This document shows, piece by piece, positions 6,067 to 14,178 of a stretch of 16,723 nucleotides of DNA. The notes under the pieces were generated by a model. It searched no databases, was not told the origin of the DNA, and worked only from the letters and a program-made list of their open reading frames with translations. Source of the DNA: Actinomycetota bacterium (GTDB lineage: Bacteria; Actinomycetota; Actinomycetes; Nanopelagicales; Nanopelagicaceae). The stretch lies in assembly GCA_947488645.1 (NCBI GenBank), contig CANLAC010000006.1, positions 1-16,723 of the forward strand, read 5' to 3'. Made by a program: the position numbers and the translations under genes. How positions within the stretch are numbered: position 1 is the stretch's first letter; the number at the start of each line of letters is the position of its first letter.

Positions 6067-6959
6067 AAACAAAAAAGGTAGTTGGCACCCGCCGCCTCAA
6101 AGAGGCGATGGCAAAACCAACCTCCCTTCGAATCCTCACCGTGGCTAACCAAAAGGGCGGGGTCGGCAAAACCACCACCACCGTCAACCTAGCTGCGGCC
6201 CTGTCTATGGGTGGGCTCAAAGTTGTTGTTATTGATCTAGATCCGCAAGGAAATGCATCTACCGCACTCGGTGTTGAGCACCAGGACAACGCAGGAATTT
6301 ATGAGGTGTTGATGGGTGATTCAACAATGTCGCAAGTTATTCAAAAAGTTGCAGGTTTTCCTTCACTTGAATGCGTTTCATCGAGTACCTCACTTGCACA
6401 AGCAGAAATTGAACTAGTTCCCATGGTTGCACGCGAGATGCGCTTAAAAGAAGCAATCGAAGAGTTAGTCGCAGATCGCACAGCAGTCGGCGAAACACTT
6501 GATTACATCTTTATTGATTGCCCACCATCACTTGGTTTATTAACTATTAATGCATTTACTGCTGCGAAAGAGGTTTTGATTCCAATTCAATGTGAGTACT
6601 ACTCACTTGAAGGATTATCACAACTATTAAAAACATTTGAATTAGTAAAGAAGCGTTTGAATCCAACATTAAAGTTGTCAACACTTGTCTTAACAATGTT
6701 TAACAATACAAACCTGGCAAATGATGTTGCTAATGAAATTAGAAAGCATTACCCAAACGAGTTAATTGATATTCCAATCCCTCGCACAGTGCGCGTTTCA
6801 GAGGCACCAGGATTTAAACAAACAGTTATGACATATGATCCCGTTTCACCGGGCGCGGTTGCATACATGGCTGTTGCTCGCGAACTCGCAGAGCGCGGAA
6901 AACCTTTTGATTCAAATGTTGTTTCAATCAATTACAAACGTGAAGGTGAGATCGCTTAA
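6051..6959 (+). CDS. parA: ParA chromosome-partitioning ATPase
   Basis: From GTG at 6051 this encodes 302 residues. It has the deviant Walker A KGGVGKTTTT (35-44) with its signature lysine, the A' motif VVVIDLDPQGN (58-68) and Walker B YIFIDCPPSLGLL (about 152-164). ParA dimerises on ATP, binds DNA non-specifically and pulls ParB-parS complexes. The start is uncertain: no good ribosome binding site precedes 6051, and ATG at 6108 (codon 20) is possible, leaving only 15 residues before the P-loop. The stop shares one base with the parB ATG. Base composition drops sharply near 6215-6250, within the gene: 36 of 60 bases are G/C in 6121-6180 but 17 of 60 in 6601-6660. Confidence 0.95.
   Translation: MNDSRETKKVVGTRRLKEAMAKPTSLRILTVANQKGGVGKTTTTVNLAAALSMGGLKVVVIDLDPQGNASTALGVEHQDNAGIYEVLMGDSTMSQVIQKVAGFPSLECVSSSTSLAQAEIELVPMVAREMRLKEAIEELVADRTAVGETLDYIFIDCPPSLGLLTINAFTAAKEVLIPIQCEYYSLEGLSQLLKTFELVKKRLNPTLKLSTLVLTMFNNTNLANDVANEIRKHYPNELIDIPIPRTVRVSEAPGFKQTVMTYDPVSPGAVAYMAVARELAERGKPFDSNVVSINYKREGEIA
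6056..6071. other. parS centromere site 2 (inside the parA start)
   Basis: TGATTCACGTGAAACA differs from canonical parS TGTTTCACGTGAAACA at one base (the third). It overlaps the first codons of parA (encoding DSRETK) and lies 587 bases from parS site 1. Being at the parA start, ParB binding here could also repress parAB. Confidence 0.85.
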
Positions 6960-7822
6960 TGGCACGTCGCGGGGGACTTGGAACAAACCTTGATGCATTA
7001 ATCCCAACATCATTAACTGTTGGCGACCAAGAGGTGGGACAACAAAACGAGGTTGCAATCAGTGCAATTTCACCTAACCCACGTCAACCTCGCAAACACT
7101 TTGATCCGGTTGCACTTGATGAGTTAATTGCATCAATAAAAGAAATCGGCATTTTACAACCACCTGTTGTGCGCCAAACAACTCCTGGCAAATATGAATT
7201 AATCATGGGAGAACGTCGTTTCCGTGCGGCAAAAGCTGCTGGATTAAAAACTATTCCTGTCATTATTCGTCAAACACCAGATAACGAACTACTACGGGAA
7301 GCGTTAATCGAAAACATTCATCGCAGCCAACTCAACGCACTTGAAGAAGCAGCTGCCTACTCACAACTTCTCACAGACTTCAATTGCACACATGATGAAC
7401 TCGCACAAAAACTTGGACGATCTCGTCCACTGATCTCAAACACAATTCGTTTAATGAACCTGCCAACATCTGTGCAACAAAAGTTGGCATCAGGTGTTTT
7501 ATCTGCAGGGCACGCTCGAGCACTTCTTGGATTAAGTGATGCAAGCACAATTGAAAAACTCGCTAGCCGAATTGTCACAGAAGGACTATCAGTTCGTGCA
7601 ACAGAGGAAGTTATTTCGTCAGGTGCTCCCAAAGGACAATCTGCTAAAAAACCTAAGCAGACAAAGTCAGCTAGCCCCGAACTACAAGAAATCGCAGAGC
7701 GAATTGGTGACGCCCTAGACACCCGCGTTTCAATTCAAGGCAGCGCGAAAAAAGGAACAATTGTTATTGAATTTGCTGGAGCAGAGGATTTGAAACGAAT
7801 TACAAAGGCGTTAGAAAACTAA
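6959..7822 (+). CDS. parB: ParB chromosome-partitioning protein (parS-binding CTPase)
   Basis: This 287-residue protein has all ParB parts. The N terminus MARRGGLGTNLDALIP resembles the ParA-stimulating peptide. The ParB/Srx CTP-binding domain includes I-x-PNPRQPRKHFD and the GERRFRA box (84-90). A helix-turn-helix region follows (about 145-166, ELAQKLGRSRPLISNTIRLM), then a basic linker and a C-terminal dimerisation domain. It binds the parS sites in rsmG and parA, spreads, and recruits ParA and condensin. The ATG overlaps the parA stop by one base. The 3' end overlaps the convergent aminotransferase gene by four bases, leaving no room for a separate terminator. Confidence 0.96.
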   Translation: MARRGGLGTNLDALIPTSLTVGDQEVGQQNEVAISAISPNPRQPRKHFDPVALDELIASIKEIGILQPPVVRQTTPGKYELIMGERRFRAAKAAGLKTIPVIIRQTPDNELLREALIENIHRSQLNALEEAAAYSQLLTDFNCTHDELAQKLGRSRPLISNTIRLMNLPTSVQQKLASGVLSAGHARALLGLSDASTIEKLASRIVTEGLSVRATEEVISSGAPKGQSAKKPKQTKSASPELQEIAERIGDALDTRVSIQGSAKKGTIVIEFAGAEDLKRITKALEN

Positions 7823-9084
7823 CCCTTTAGTTCAAAACCTTTACGACTTGCCATCTCCTGCTTGATTACTCCACCCAGTGCCTTCACACCTTCACGGATG
7901 CGCTCTGGTGTTGGGTAGCAATAGGACAAACGAAGTGACCATGAACCAAAACCATCTGCATAAAACGCAGTTCCTGGAACATAGGCAACCTTTGCAACAA
8001 TCGCCTTTGGCATCATTGCTGTTGTATCAATTTCAGGTGGCAAAGTAACCCATACATAAAAACCACCGCCAGGCTTTGTCCATTGCGCAGTTGCTGGAAA
8101 ATGCTCATCTAATGATTCCAACATCGCATCGCGACGAACCTTATAGAGCTCGCAAAATGATGCAATCTGATCGCGCCATGGCTGATCAGCTAAGTAACTA
8201 GAAATAGTTAGCTGTGTGAAGTTTGAAGGACACAGGATTGAGGATTCACTGGCAATAACCATTTTTTCCTTCAATGAAGGCGGCACAAGCGCCCATCCCA
8301 CACGCAACCCAGGTGCGATTGTCTTTGAAAACGAGCCTAGATAGATCACGTTCTCAGAGTCTTCAGCACGCATCGCATTTGGTGATGGCTTATCAAATCC
8401 AAGCAATCCATATGGATTGTCTTCAACAACAAAAATCCCTGCTTCGCGGCAGATAGACAAGATTTCTGTGCGGCGAGACGCCGGTAGTAAGACACCACTT
8501 GGGTTTTGGTAGTTAGGAATTGTGTATAAAAACTTGATTTTACGCCCTGCCGCACGAACAGTTTTGATTGCCTCTTGTAGTGCTGCTGGAACTAATCCAT
8601 TCTCATCTGTTTCAACATGGACGACAGATGCTTCGTATTGATGGAATGTTCCGAGTGCGCCAACATATGAAGGTGCTTCTACAAGAACAACATCGTGTGT
8701 GTCTAAAAAGATACGCGATATGAGGTCTAATGCTTGTTGTGAACCCGTTGTAATTAACACATCATCAGGATTTGCGCGAATTCCTTCAAGTGCCATAACT
8801 TCACAGATCTGCTCGCGTAGCTTTGGATGTCCTTGACCATTTCCATACTGCAACGCTTCTTGTCCATTGTTGCGGATTAGATTATCAACAACATCAGCCA
8901 TCATTCCCATTGGAAGTGCTGAGAGATTTGGCATTCCACCAGCAAGTGAAACAATTTCTGGGCGGGAGGCAACAGCAAAGAGAGAACGAATCTCACTTGG
9001 CTTCATCTGGGCAGCCCTAGATGCAAATCTTGCTTCAAGATTTTGAGGTGCACCTGTTGAGTAGCGCTGCGTTATCTCCGACAT
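7819..9084 (-). CDS. PLP-dependent aminotransferase, class I/II (2-aminoadipate/valine-pyruvate type)
   Basis: This 421-residue fold-type I PLP enzyme has ALQYGNGQGHPKLREQI near the N terminus, TTGSQQALDL (112-121), the N-P-x-G element in PNYQNPSG (190-197), VVEDNPYG (219-226, Asp for the pyridine nitrogen) and the PLP lysine K254 in GSFSKTIAPGLRVGW. R-L-S-Y-C near 390 fits the substrate-carboxylate arginine. It resembles MocR/LysN-like aminotransferases (broad alpha-amino acid or 2-aminoadipate activity) without the winged-helix part; substrate unknown. The ATG has no ribosome binding site, and TATGAC lies 10 bases upstream, so a leaderless transcript is possible, besides read-through from cwlM 41 nt upstream. 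It overlaps parB by 4 nt, tail to tail. Confidence 0.9.
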   Translation of the reverse strand: MSEITQRYSTGAPQNLEARFASRAAQMKPSEIRSLFAVASRPEIVSLAGGMPNLSALPMGMMADVVDNLIRNNGQEALQYGNGQGHPKLREQICEVMALEGIRANPDDVLITTGSQQALDLISRIFLDTHDVVLVEAPSYVGALGTFHQYEASVVHVETDENGLVPAALQEAIKTVRAAGRKIKFLYTIPNYQNPSGVLLPASRRTEILSICREAGIFVVEDNPYGLLGFDKPSPNAMRAEDSENVIYLGSFSKTIAPGLRVGWALVPPSLKEKMVIASESSILCPSNFTQLTISSYLADQPWRDQIASFCELYKVRRDAMLESLDEHFPATAQWTKPGGGFYVWVTLPPEIDTTAMMPKAIVAKVAYVPGTAFYADGFGSWSLRLSYCYPTPERIREGVKALGGVIKQEMASRKGFELKG

Positions 9085-9125
9085 GGTCTAAGTCTGTCAT
9101 ACCCAAGGGAATGCTTGAGTGTGAT

Positions 9126-10118
9126 TTAGCGGCGGATGCCGGCCTTACGAAGATCAGAAATACGCAAAGTTCCAGTTTTTGCATCATCTTCGGCAGCTAA
9201 ATAAAGACGCTGAATCGCAATAACCAGGGCTTCGGCAATCACATCACGAAAATCTGGGCGAGATAGGCGTGCCAAATCACCAGGGTTACTTATATATCCA
9301 AGATCAATACGAACAGTTGGAGCCATTGTCATACGTAACAACTCCCATGTCTTTGCATGAGTTCGGCAATTTGTTAAGTCAGTACGAGCACAAAGCTCTC
9401 GTTGCACCAGCGATGCAAATCTTTCACCAACAATTGAGTGCACACCATGTGCGTCGCTGCCATAGAAGTATGTTGCCGCGCCATGTGCTTTCTCATTTGC
9501 ATACGAATCAACATTTAAAGAGATCATTAAGTCAGCACTACTTTTATTACTAAATGCAATTCGCTCAAGTTCAGATGGATTATTTGTCGCACCCCGTGTT
9601 AAGAAAACAGAAGCACCTAAAGCAAGCAAACGGCCTTCGGTGCGGACTGCAACATCATAAACAAGTTGATCATCGCCATCAGGGTTTAAAACAATAACTT
9701 TATTTGCAAGTGCAGGCCCACGACTTTGCTGCATCGCATTTTGGCGAAGAGTTGAAGGTACTCCCCCAGAAACAATTTTTGTTAAACGTATCAGGGCGAT
9801 GATTGTTGCAGGACCACACTTACCATCAATAGTTGCGCCAACAGATTTTTGAAAATCTTTAACAGCTAACTCAGTGCGAGGACCATAGATTCCATCAACG
9901 CGGCCACAATCAAAACCCATCTCAGTTAAACGAGATTGCAAAGCAGCAATGTCATCACCGTGCATTAAAGGTGGTTCTTGCAAGTACAAAGAACGATCTC
10001 CGAGTTTCCACTGCGCCTCTTCTAAGGCACGCGCCGTGACCGCATCAACAAAACCCGTGACATCAAGGCCACGGGCTTGTTGAAATGAGCGGATCTCCGA
10101 CTCGGTTAAATCTGACAT
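9126..10118 (-). CDS. cwlM: CwlM-like amidase_3 family protein, probably a non-catalytic regulator of peptidoglycan synthesis
   Basis: This 330-residue protein has a partial peptidoglycan-binding repeat (1-45), a full one (52-110, ALQSRLTEMGFDCGRVDGIYGPRT) and an amidase_3-like domain (about 139-308). There is no signal peptide or membrane segment, so it should be cytoplasmic. The zinc ligands of active amidases look replaced: the usual PGHGG is NPDGDD (145-150), SLHAN is SLNVD (200-204) and the V-E-x-G-F glutamate is D272 in RIDLGYISN. Mycobacterial CwlM, at the same locus, activates MurA after PknB phosphorylation near its C terminus; T315 and T317 in KTGTLRISDL sit in the matching place. 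It follows trxA by 4 nt with no clear ribosome binding site. Confidence 0.88.
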   Translation of the reverse strand: MSDLTESEIRSFQQARGLDVTGFVDAVTARALEEAQWKLGDRSLYLQEPPLMHGDDIAALQSRLTEMGFDCGRVDGIYGPRTELAVKDFQKSVGATIDGKCGPATIIALIRLTKIVSGGVPSTLRQNAMQQSRGPALANKVIVLNPDGDDQLVYDVAVRTEGRLLALGASVFLTRGATNNPSELERIAFSNKSSADLMISLNVDSYANEKAHGAATYFYGSDAHGVHSIVGERFASLVQRELCARTDLTNCRTHAKTWELLRMTMAPTVRIDLGYISNPGDLARLSRPDFRDVIAEALVIAIQRLYLAAEDDAKTGTLRISDLRKAGIRR

Positions 10119-10122
10119 GGAT

Positions 10123-10446
10123 TTATACGAGGAAGCTTTCTAACTCTTTGAGTAGTGCAGGCTTTGGTTTTGCACCAACAATTTGCTTCACAACTTCGCC
10201 ATTAACAAATACATACATAGATGGAATTGATGTAATTCCATACTTCATAGCAATCGCAGACTCTTCATCAGTGTTGAGCTTTACGATCTTTAGCTTTGCG
10301 CCATGCTCATCTGAGATTTCCTCAAGAATTGGCCCAACAGCACGGCATGGACCACACCATTCAGCCCAAAAATCAACCAAAACAGGGGTGCTGCTCTTGA
10401 GAACATCTGCATCAAATGATGCCGTTGTTACCTTGCTTGTTGCCAT
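10123..10446 (-). CDS. trxA: Thioredoxin
   Basis: This 107-residue thioredoxin has the active site WCGPC (30-34; redox cysteines C31 and C34), the buried aspartate D25 in VDFWAEW and the cis-proline P75 in TSIPSMYVF. Length and fold elements are complete. It reduces disulfides in cytoplasmic proteins and is recycled by the adjacent TrxB. AGGAG seven bases before the ATG (reverse strand of about 10454-10458) fixes the start. It lies 36 nt after trxB and 4 nt before cwlM on the same strand, so it is probably in one operon with both. Confidence 0.98.
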   Translation of the reverse strand: MATSKVTTASFDADVLKSSTPVLVDFWAEWCGPCRAVGPILEEISDEHGAKLKIVKLNTDEESAIAMKYGITSIPSMYVFVNGEVVKQIVGAKPKPALLKELESFLV

Positions 10447-10482
10447 CGTATTGCTCCTTATTTGTGTGTTAGTTAAAGATTA

Positions 10483-11409
10483 CTAGTGGGCTAAGAATTT
10501 TTCAGCATCCAGCGCTGCCGCGCAGCCTGACCCAGCTGCTGTGATTGCTTGGCGGTAGGTGTGGTCAACTAAGTCCCCGCAGGCAAAGACACCCTTAAGG
10601 TTGGTGCGAGTTGAGCGACCTTCACAGATCACATAACCCTCATTGTCTAGGGTGATTTGTCCTGCGATTAATTCACTACGAGGAATATGTCCGATCGCAA
10701 CAAACAATCCTGTGAATGCTTGTTCTGATTCTGTGCCATCAACAGTGTTTCGAAGTTTTAATCCTTCAACCTTGTCAGCGCCAAGAACATCAATTACCTC
10801 TGTGTTCCATAGAAATTCAATCTTCGGATTAGCTTTCGCGCGCTCTGCCATAATCTTTGATGCGCGTAATGAATCACGACGGTGAATCAAAACTACCTTG
10901 TCAGCAAAGCGTGTTAAAAATGTTGCTTCCTCAACTGCCGAGTCTCCACCACCAACAACAGCAATTGTTTGTCCACGGAAAAAGAATCCATCACATGTGG
11001 CACACCATGAAACTCCGTGACCAGATAAACGCTTTTCATTAACCAAACCAATTTCACGATAAGCACTACCCGTAGCAAGAATTACAGTTTTAGCCTTCAC
11101 TGTATTTCCTGAACCGTCTTTCAAAACCTTTATATCGCCCGATAAATCCATTTCAACAATGTCATCTGTAATTAACTCAGCACCAAAACGCTTAGCTTGT
11201 TTGCGCATACTGTCCATTAGGTCTGGACCCATCACACCATCTGTGAATCCTGGAAAGTTTTCAACCTCTGTTGTGTTCATCAGTGCGCCGCCTGCAGTGA
11301 CAGAACCTTCGTAGATGATCGGATCTAACTGCGCACGAGCTGCATAAATCGCAGCGGTATATCCGGCAGGACCAGATCCAACAATTACAACGTTTCTTAC
11401 TTCACTCAC
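10483..11409 (-). CDS. trxB: Thioredoxin reductase
   Basis: This 308-residue flavoprotein has an FAD-binding GSGPAG (11-16), the redox-active CATC (136-139) followed by D140, an NADPH-binding GGGDSA (153-158) with the downstream HRRDSLRAS that selects NADPH, and the second FAD motif VFACGDLVD near the C terminus. It passes electrons from NADPH to thioredoxin, encoded next door. The start is GTG at 11409, with AGGGGG four bases upstream. It begins 22 nt after murJ. In mycobacteria and streptomycetes a sigma factor gene, sigM, usually stands between murJ and trxB; here there is no room for it. Confidence 0.98.
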   Translation of the reverse strand: MSEVRNVVIVGSGPAGYTAAIYAARAQLDPIIYEGSVTAGGALMNTTEVENFPGFTDGVMGPDLMDSMRKQAKRFGAELITDDIVEMDLSGDIKVLKDGSGNTVKAKTVILATGSAYREIGLVNEKRLSGHGVSWCATCDGFFFRGQTIAVVGGGDSAVEEATFLTRFADKVVLIHRRDSLRASKIMAERAKANPKIEFLWNTEVIDVLGADKVEGLKLRNTVDGTESEQAFTGLFVAIGHIPRSELIAGQITLDNEGYVICEGRSTRTNLKGVFACGDLVDHTYRQAITAAGSGCAAALDAEKFLAH

Positions 11410-11431
11410 GATGCCCCCTAGGTCCTGAAAT

Positions 11432-13078
11432 CTATTCGTTTTCTTCTGTTTTTGCTGAACGGCGACTAATTGAACTACCTAAGTGGCGAATCATGGAAAT
11501 CTCTTCAATGTGAAGCGCCTTTGCCGCCAGGATGTAGGTAAAGAATGCGATCACCATCACAACTAAGAGTTCGCCGGCACGCGCAGCACGTGACATATCA
11601 AGTGCGAGCCAGGATATGTATTGGGTCATAGCAAACAATGGAAGCATCGCAAGAAGAGAAGCAATCAATAAACGTATGTGTTGGCCCAAGAATTCAGAGA
11701 GTGCAAGCTTGCCAATATGCTTTTTTAGTAAGCGTAAGGTTACAAATAACCCAACTAAATAACTTGCAGAAAATGCCACACCCAAACCAACTGTTATCCA
11801 CTGTGTTTTCAAGGAGTATAAGAAGAAGTAAGACATTGCAACAGAGAAAATATTGATAACTACAATTGAGATAACTTGAGTTTTTGTATCTTCAAAAGCG
11901 TTAAAGCCTCTAATCAAAATCAGGTTGATAGAAAATGCAACCAAACCAAAGCTAAGTGCGGATAAAACATAACCGATATAGCGGGAATCATCATTAGAGA
12001 TTCCAATGAAGATACTTTGTGTGATCAAAGGACCAAATAACAAGAATGCAACGGCGCTCGGAACAGTAATTACTCCAACCAAACGAACCGCTCTAATTAA
12101 TTGTGCTTTAACTTCATCACGCTTGCCATCTAATGCAAGCTTTGAAATATGAGGCAAGATCGCAGTAATAATTGAAATCGTGACAATGGAATATGGCAAC
12201 AACATAACAAAGTAGGCAAATGTGTATGGGGTGTAACCCACACCTGTTACAACACCTTCTTGCGCACTTCTAACCGCAGCAGTCGTTGCAACATTGACAG
12301 TTACTAAATAGCCAAGCTGTGAAATCAAAACATAAACCAAGGTCCAACCAGCCAAGTTAAATGATTTACCTAAACCAGAAACACCCAGCTTTGGTTTAAT
12401 TGAGATTCCAAGTTTTTTAATGACTGGCACTAGAACTAATGCCTGAACGACGACGCTAAATGTCGTGCCCCAGCCGAGCAGTGCCACCTGGTTAGAGGTA
12501 ATGCTGGAGATATCGATGCCTGGAGAAAAGATTAAAAATCCACCAAATAATGCGATTCCGACCAGGTTATTAGCTATCGGTGCCCACATCAGCGGCCCAA
12601 AAGAACCACGGGCATTTGCTACTTGGCCGAGCATCGTAAATAAACCAAGAAAGAAGATTTGTGGCAAGCAGTAGCGCGTAAAAGCGATTGCGATCTCTTG
12701 CTCAGTTTCAAAACCTGTTGTGAAAAACTCTGGTGCATATAAGCGAACTAGAGCTGGTGCAAAGAACATACCAAGTGAAACGAGAACAAGAAGAATGAGT
12801 GAAATGGTTGTAATAAGCCGTGAAGCAAAATCATCGCCGCCATCTTCGTGGTCAAAAGATCGCACCAGTTGTGGAATAAAGATTGCAGTTAGTGCGCCGC
12901 CAACGAGCAAGTTATACAAAATGTTTGGCATTGTGTTTGCAACGTTGTAGGTATCTGCAAGCAATGTTGTTCCGAGGACGGCAACAATTAAAATTCCGCG
13001 AACAAAACCGGTAATGCGAGAAATAATCGTGCCTAAAGCCATAATGCCCGAAGCGCGGAAGAGTTCGTTAGATTTCAC
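11432..13078 (-). CDS. murJ: Lipid II flippase MurJ (MviN)
   Basis: This 548-residue polytopic membrane protein has the MurJ opening ASGIMALGTIISRITGFVRG and ANTMPNILYNLLVGGALTAIFIPQL, the actinobacterial form of the MviN signature. About 14 hydrophobic segments fill almost the whole length. It flips lipid-linked peptidoglycan precursor across the membrane. The GTG start overlaps the DUF6049 stop (GTGA), and AAGGAGG stands five bases upstream, inside the previous gene. The protein ends soon after the last helix with a short charged tail. The C-terminal pseudokinase region of mycobacterial MviN (Rv3910) is absent. A GC-rich patch at about 12420-12600 stands out against AT-rich flanks. Confidence 0.96.
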   Translation of the reverse strand: MKSNELFRASGIMALGTIISRITGFVRGILIVAVLGTTLLADTYNVANTMPNILYNLLVGGALTAIFIPQLVRSFDHEDGGDDFASRLITTISLILLVLVSLGMFFAPALVRLYAPEFFTTGFETEQEIAIAFTRYCLPQIFFLGLFTMLGQVANARGSFGPLMWAPIANNLVGIALFGGFLIFSPGIDISSITSNQVALLGWGTTFSVVVQALVLVPVIKKLGISIKPKLGVSGLGKSFNLAGWTLVYVLISQLGYLVTVNVATTAAVRSAQEGVVTGVGYTPYTFAYFVMLLPYSIVTISIITAILPHISKLALDGKRDEVKAQLIRAVRLVGVITVPSAVAFLLFGPLITQSIFIGISNDDSRYIGYVLSALSFGLVAFSINLILIRGFNAFEDTKTQVISIVVINIFSVAMSYFFLYSLKTQWITVGLGVAFSASYLVGLFVTLRLLKKHIGKLALSEFLGQHIRLLIASLLAMLPLFAMTQYISWLALDMSRAARAGELLVVMVIAFFTYILAAKALHIEEISMIRHLGSSISRRSAKTEENE

Positions 13079-14178
13079 TTAACCCTCCTTCGGACTCGAC
13101 GGACACTCTGTGCCACACCTGCCAATAGAAGAAGTATGGCGGCACCTGTCGTAAACCAGGTAACACGGGAGTCAATAACAGTCGAATTTAAGGTCAGTGT
13201 TGCCTCTGGGACAATTTCACTACCTTCATCATCGGTGATCTGTGCCGTGACCGTTGTCTGGCCCGGTGCGATTACATCCACAACCATTTCAAGCTGCCTT
13301 TTAGATTGCGCTGGGATTGTTACAGCCTCAAAACTATCAACAACTACACGTGAATTAATTGGCAGCATTGAAATATTAATTGTCACATCAGCATCAAACT
13401 CATTAATAACAGTTACCGGTAACTTAACATTTGATGTTGTGATCTGGTACTTACCGCTATTTATGCGCAGTTTTCGAACCATTGCATCAACTGCTGAGCG
13501 GGCGCTGTATGAATAAAAATCACGGCTATCTTTATCCAGTTTTGGCGAGAGTAACTTAGAAAGCTGAGCTCGCAGAATGATTAATTCAGCATCATTAACA
13601 ACCCTAGAGAGTTTTGTTAACGCTTTGCGATTGTCGCCATAGGCCTTTCGCAGCGGGAAACTAAGCCCAGATTTGCCAATACTCCACTCACCATTTGGCT
13701 CGCTACGCACTGTGCGACCCAGTGCTAGTTCTAATTGTGATTTACCAAAAGCGTAATAATTCTTTAATTCACTAGGTGCCAAACGCTTGGCAAGTGAAAC
13801 ATCTGGATTTCCGTATGCAAGTGCAACAACTTGTTGTCCATATGTAATTTGCCGAAGCTGTTTTAACCATGCAGCAGCAATTTCTTTGCCGGCAGGTGTT
13901 GCATCAGTTGCTAATGTGTAATCACCGGTCATTGCAATAACTTCGTCAATTAGCGCGGCGTCAATTACCCAAGTTTTGTTATTAGAGCGCGGGGTATATA
14001 CCAATTGTCCAAGAGCACCTGATGGAGTTAACTCCTGTGCTAAATCATCATTTCTAAATTCGCCAGTAAATGTTTGATGGGCTATTGATGTAATTCGCAC
14101 AATCGAACCCGCTGCTTTTGCAGGTGACAATGGAAGCAGGAGCAAAAGCATCACGAGAAGTGCGACTAATTTTTTCAT
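13075..14178 (-). CDS. DUF6049-like secreted, membrane-anchored protein of unknown function
   Basis: This 367-residue protein has a clear signal peptide (about 1-22, KK then a leucine-rich core, cleavage near AKA-AG), a mixed extracytoplasmic region (23-338) and one C-terminal transmembrane helix (about 340-360, TWFTTGAAILLLLAGVAQSV) followed by a basic cytoplasmic tail RRVRRRVK. The part before the helix looks like beta-rich Ig-like repeats (TVINEFDADVTINISM...PAQSKRQLEMVVDVIAPG). I assign it to the DUF6049 family mainly from its place between the NUDIX gene and murJ, where mycobacteria have Rv3909 (about 800 residues); this version is less than half as long. It overlaps both neighbours by 4 nt, so a job in cell-envelope assembly beside MurJ is a fair inference. 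Confidence 0.75.
   Translation of the reverse strand: MKKLVALLVMLLLLLPLSPAKAAGSIVRITSIAHQTFTGEFRNDDLAQELTPSGALGQLVYTPRSNNKTWVIDAALIDEVIAMTGDYTLATDATPAGKEIAAAWLKQLRQITYGQQVVALAYGNPDVSLAKRLAPSELKNYYAFGKSQLELALGRTVRSEPNGEWSIGKSGLSFPLRKAYGDNRKALTKLSRVVNDAELIILRAQLSKLLSPKLDKDSRDFYSYSARSAVDAMVRKLRINSGKYQITTSNVKLPVTVINEFDADVTINISMLPINSRVVVDSFEAVTIPAQSKRQLEMVVDVIAPGQTTVTAQITDDEGSEIVPEATLTLNSTVIDSRVTWFTTGAAILLLLAGVAQSVRRVRRRVK

Noticed and set aside
11794..11802. TTATCCACT, a one-mismatch DnaA box inside murJ
   Set aside because: It is a single isolated 9-mer in coding sequence far from the origin clusters; such matches occur by chance.
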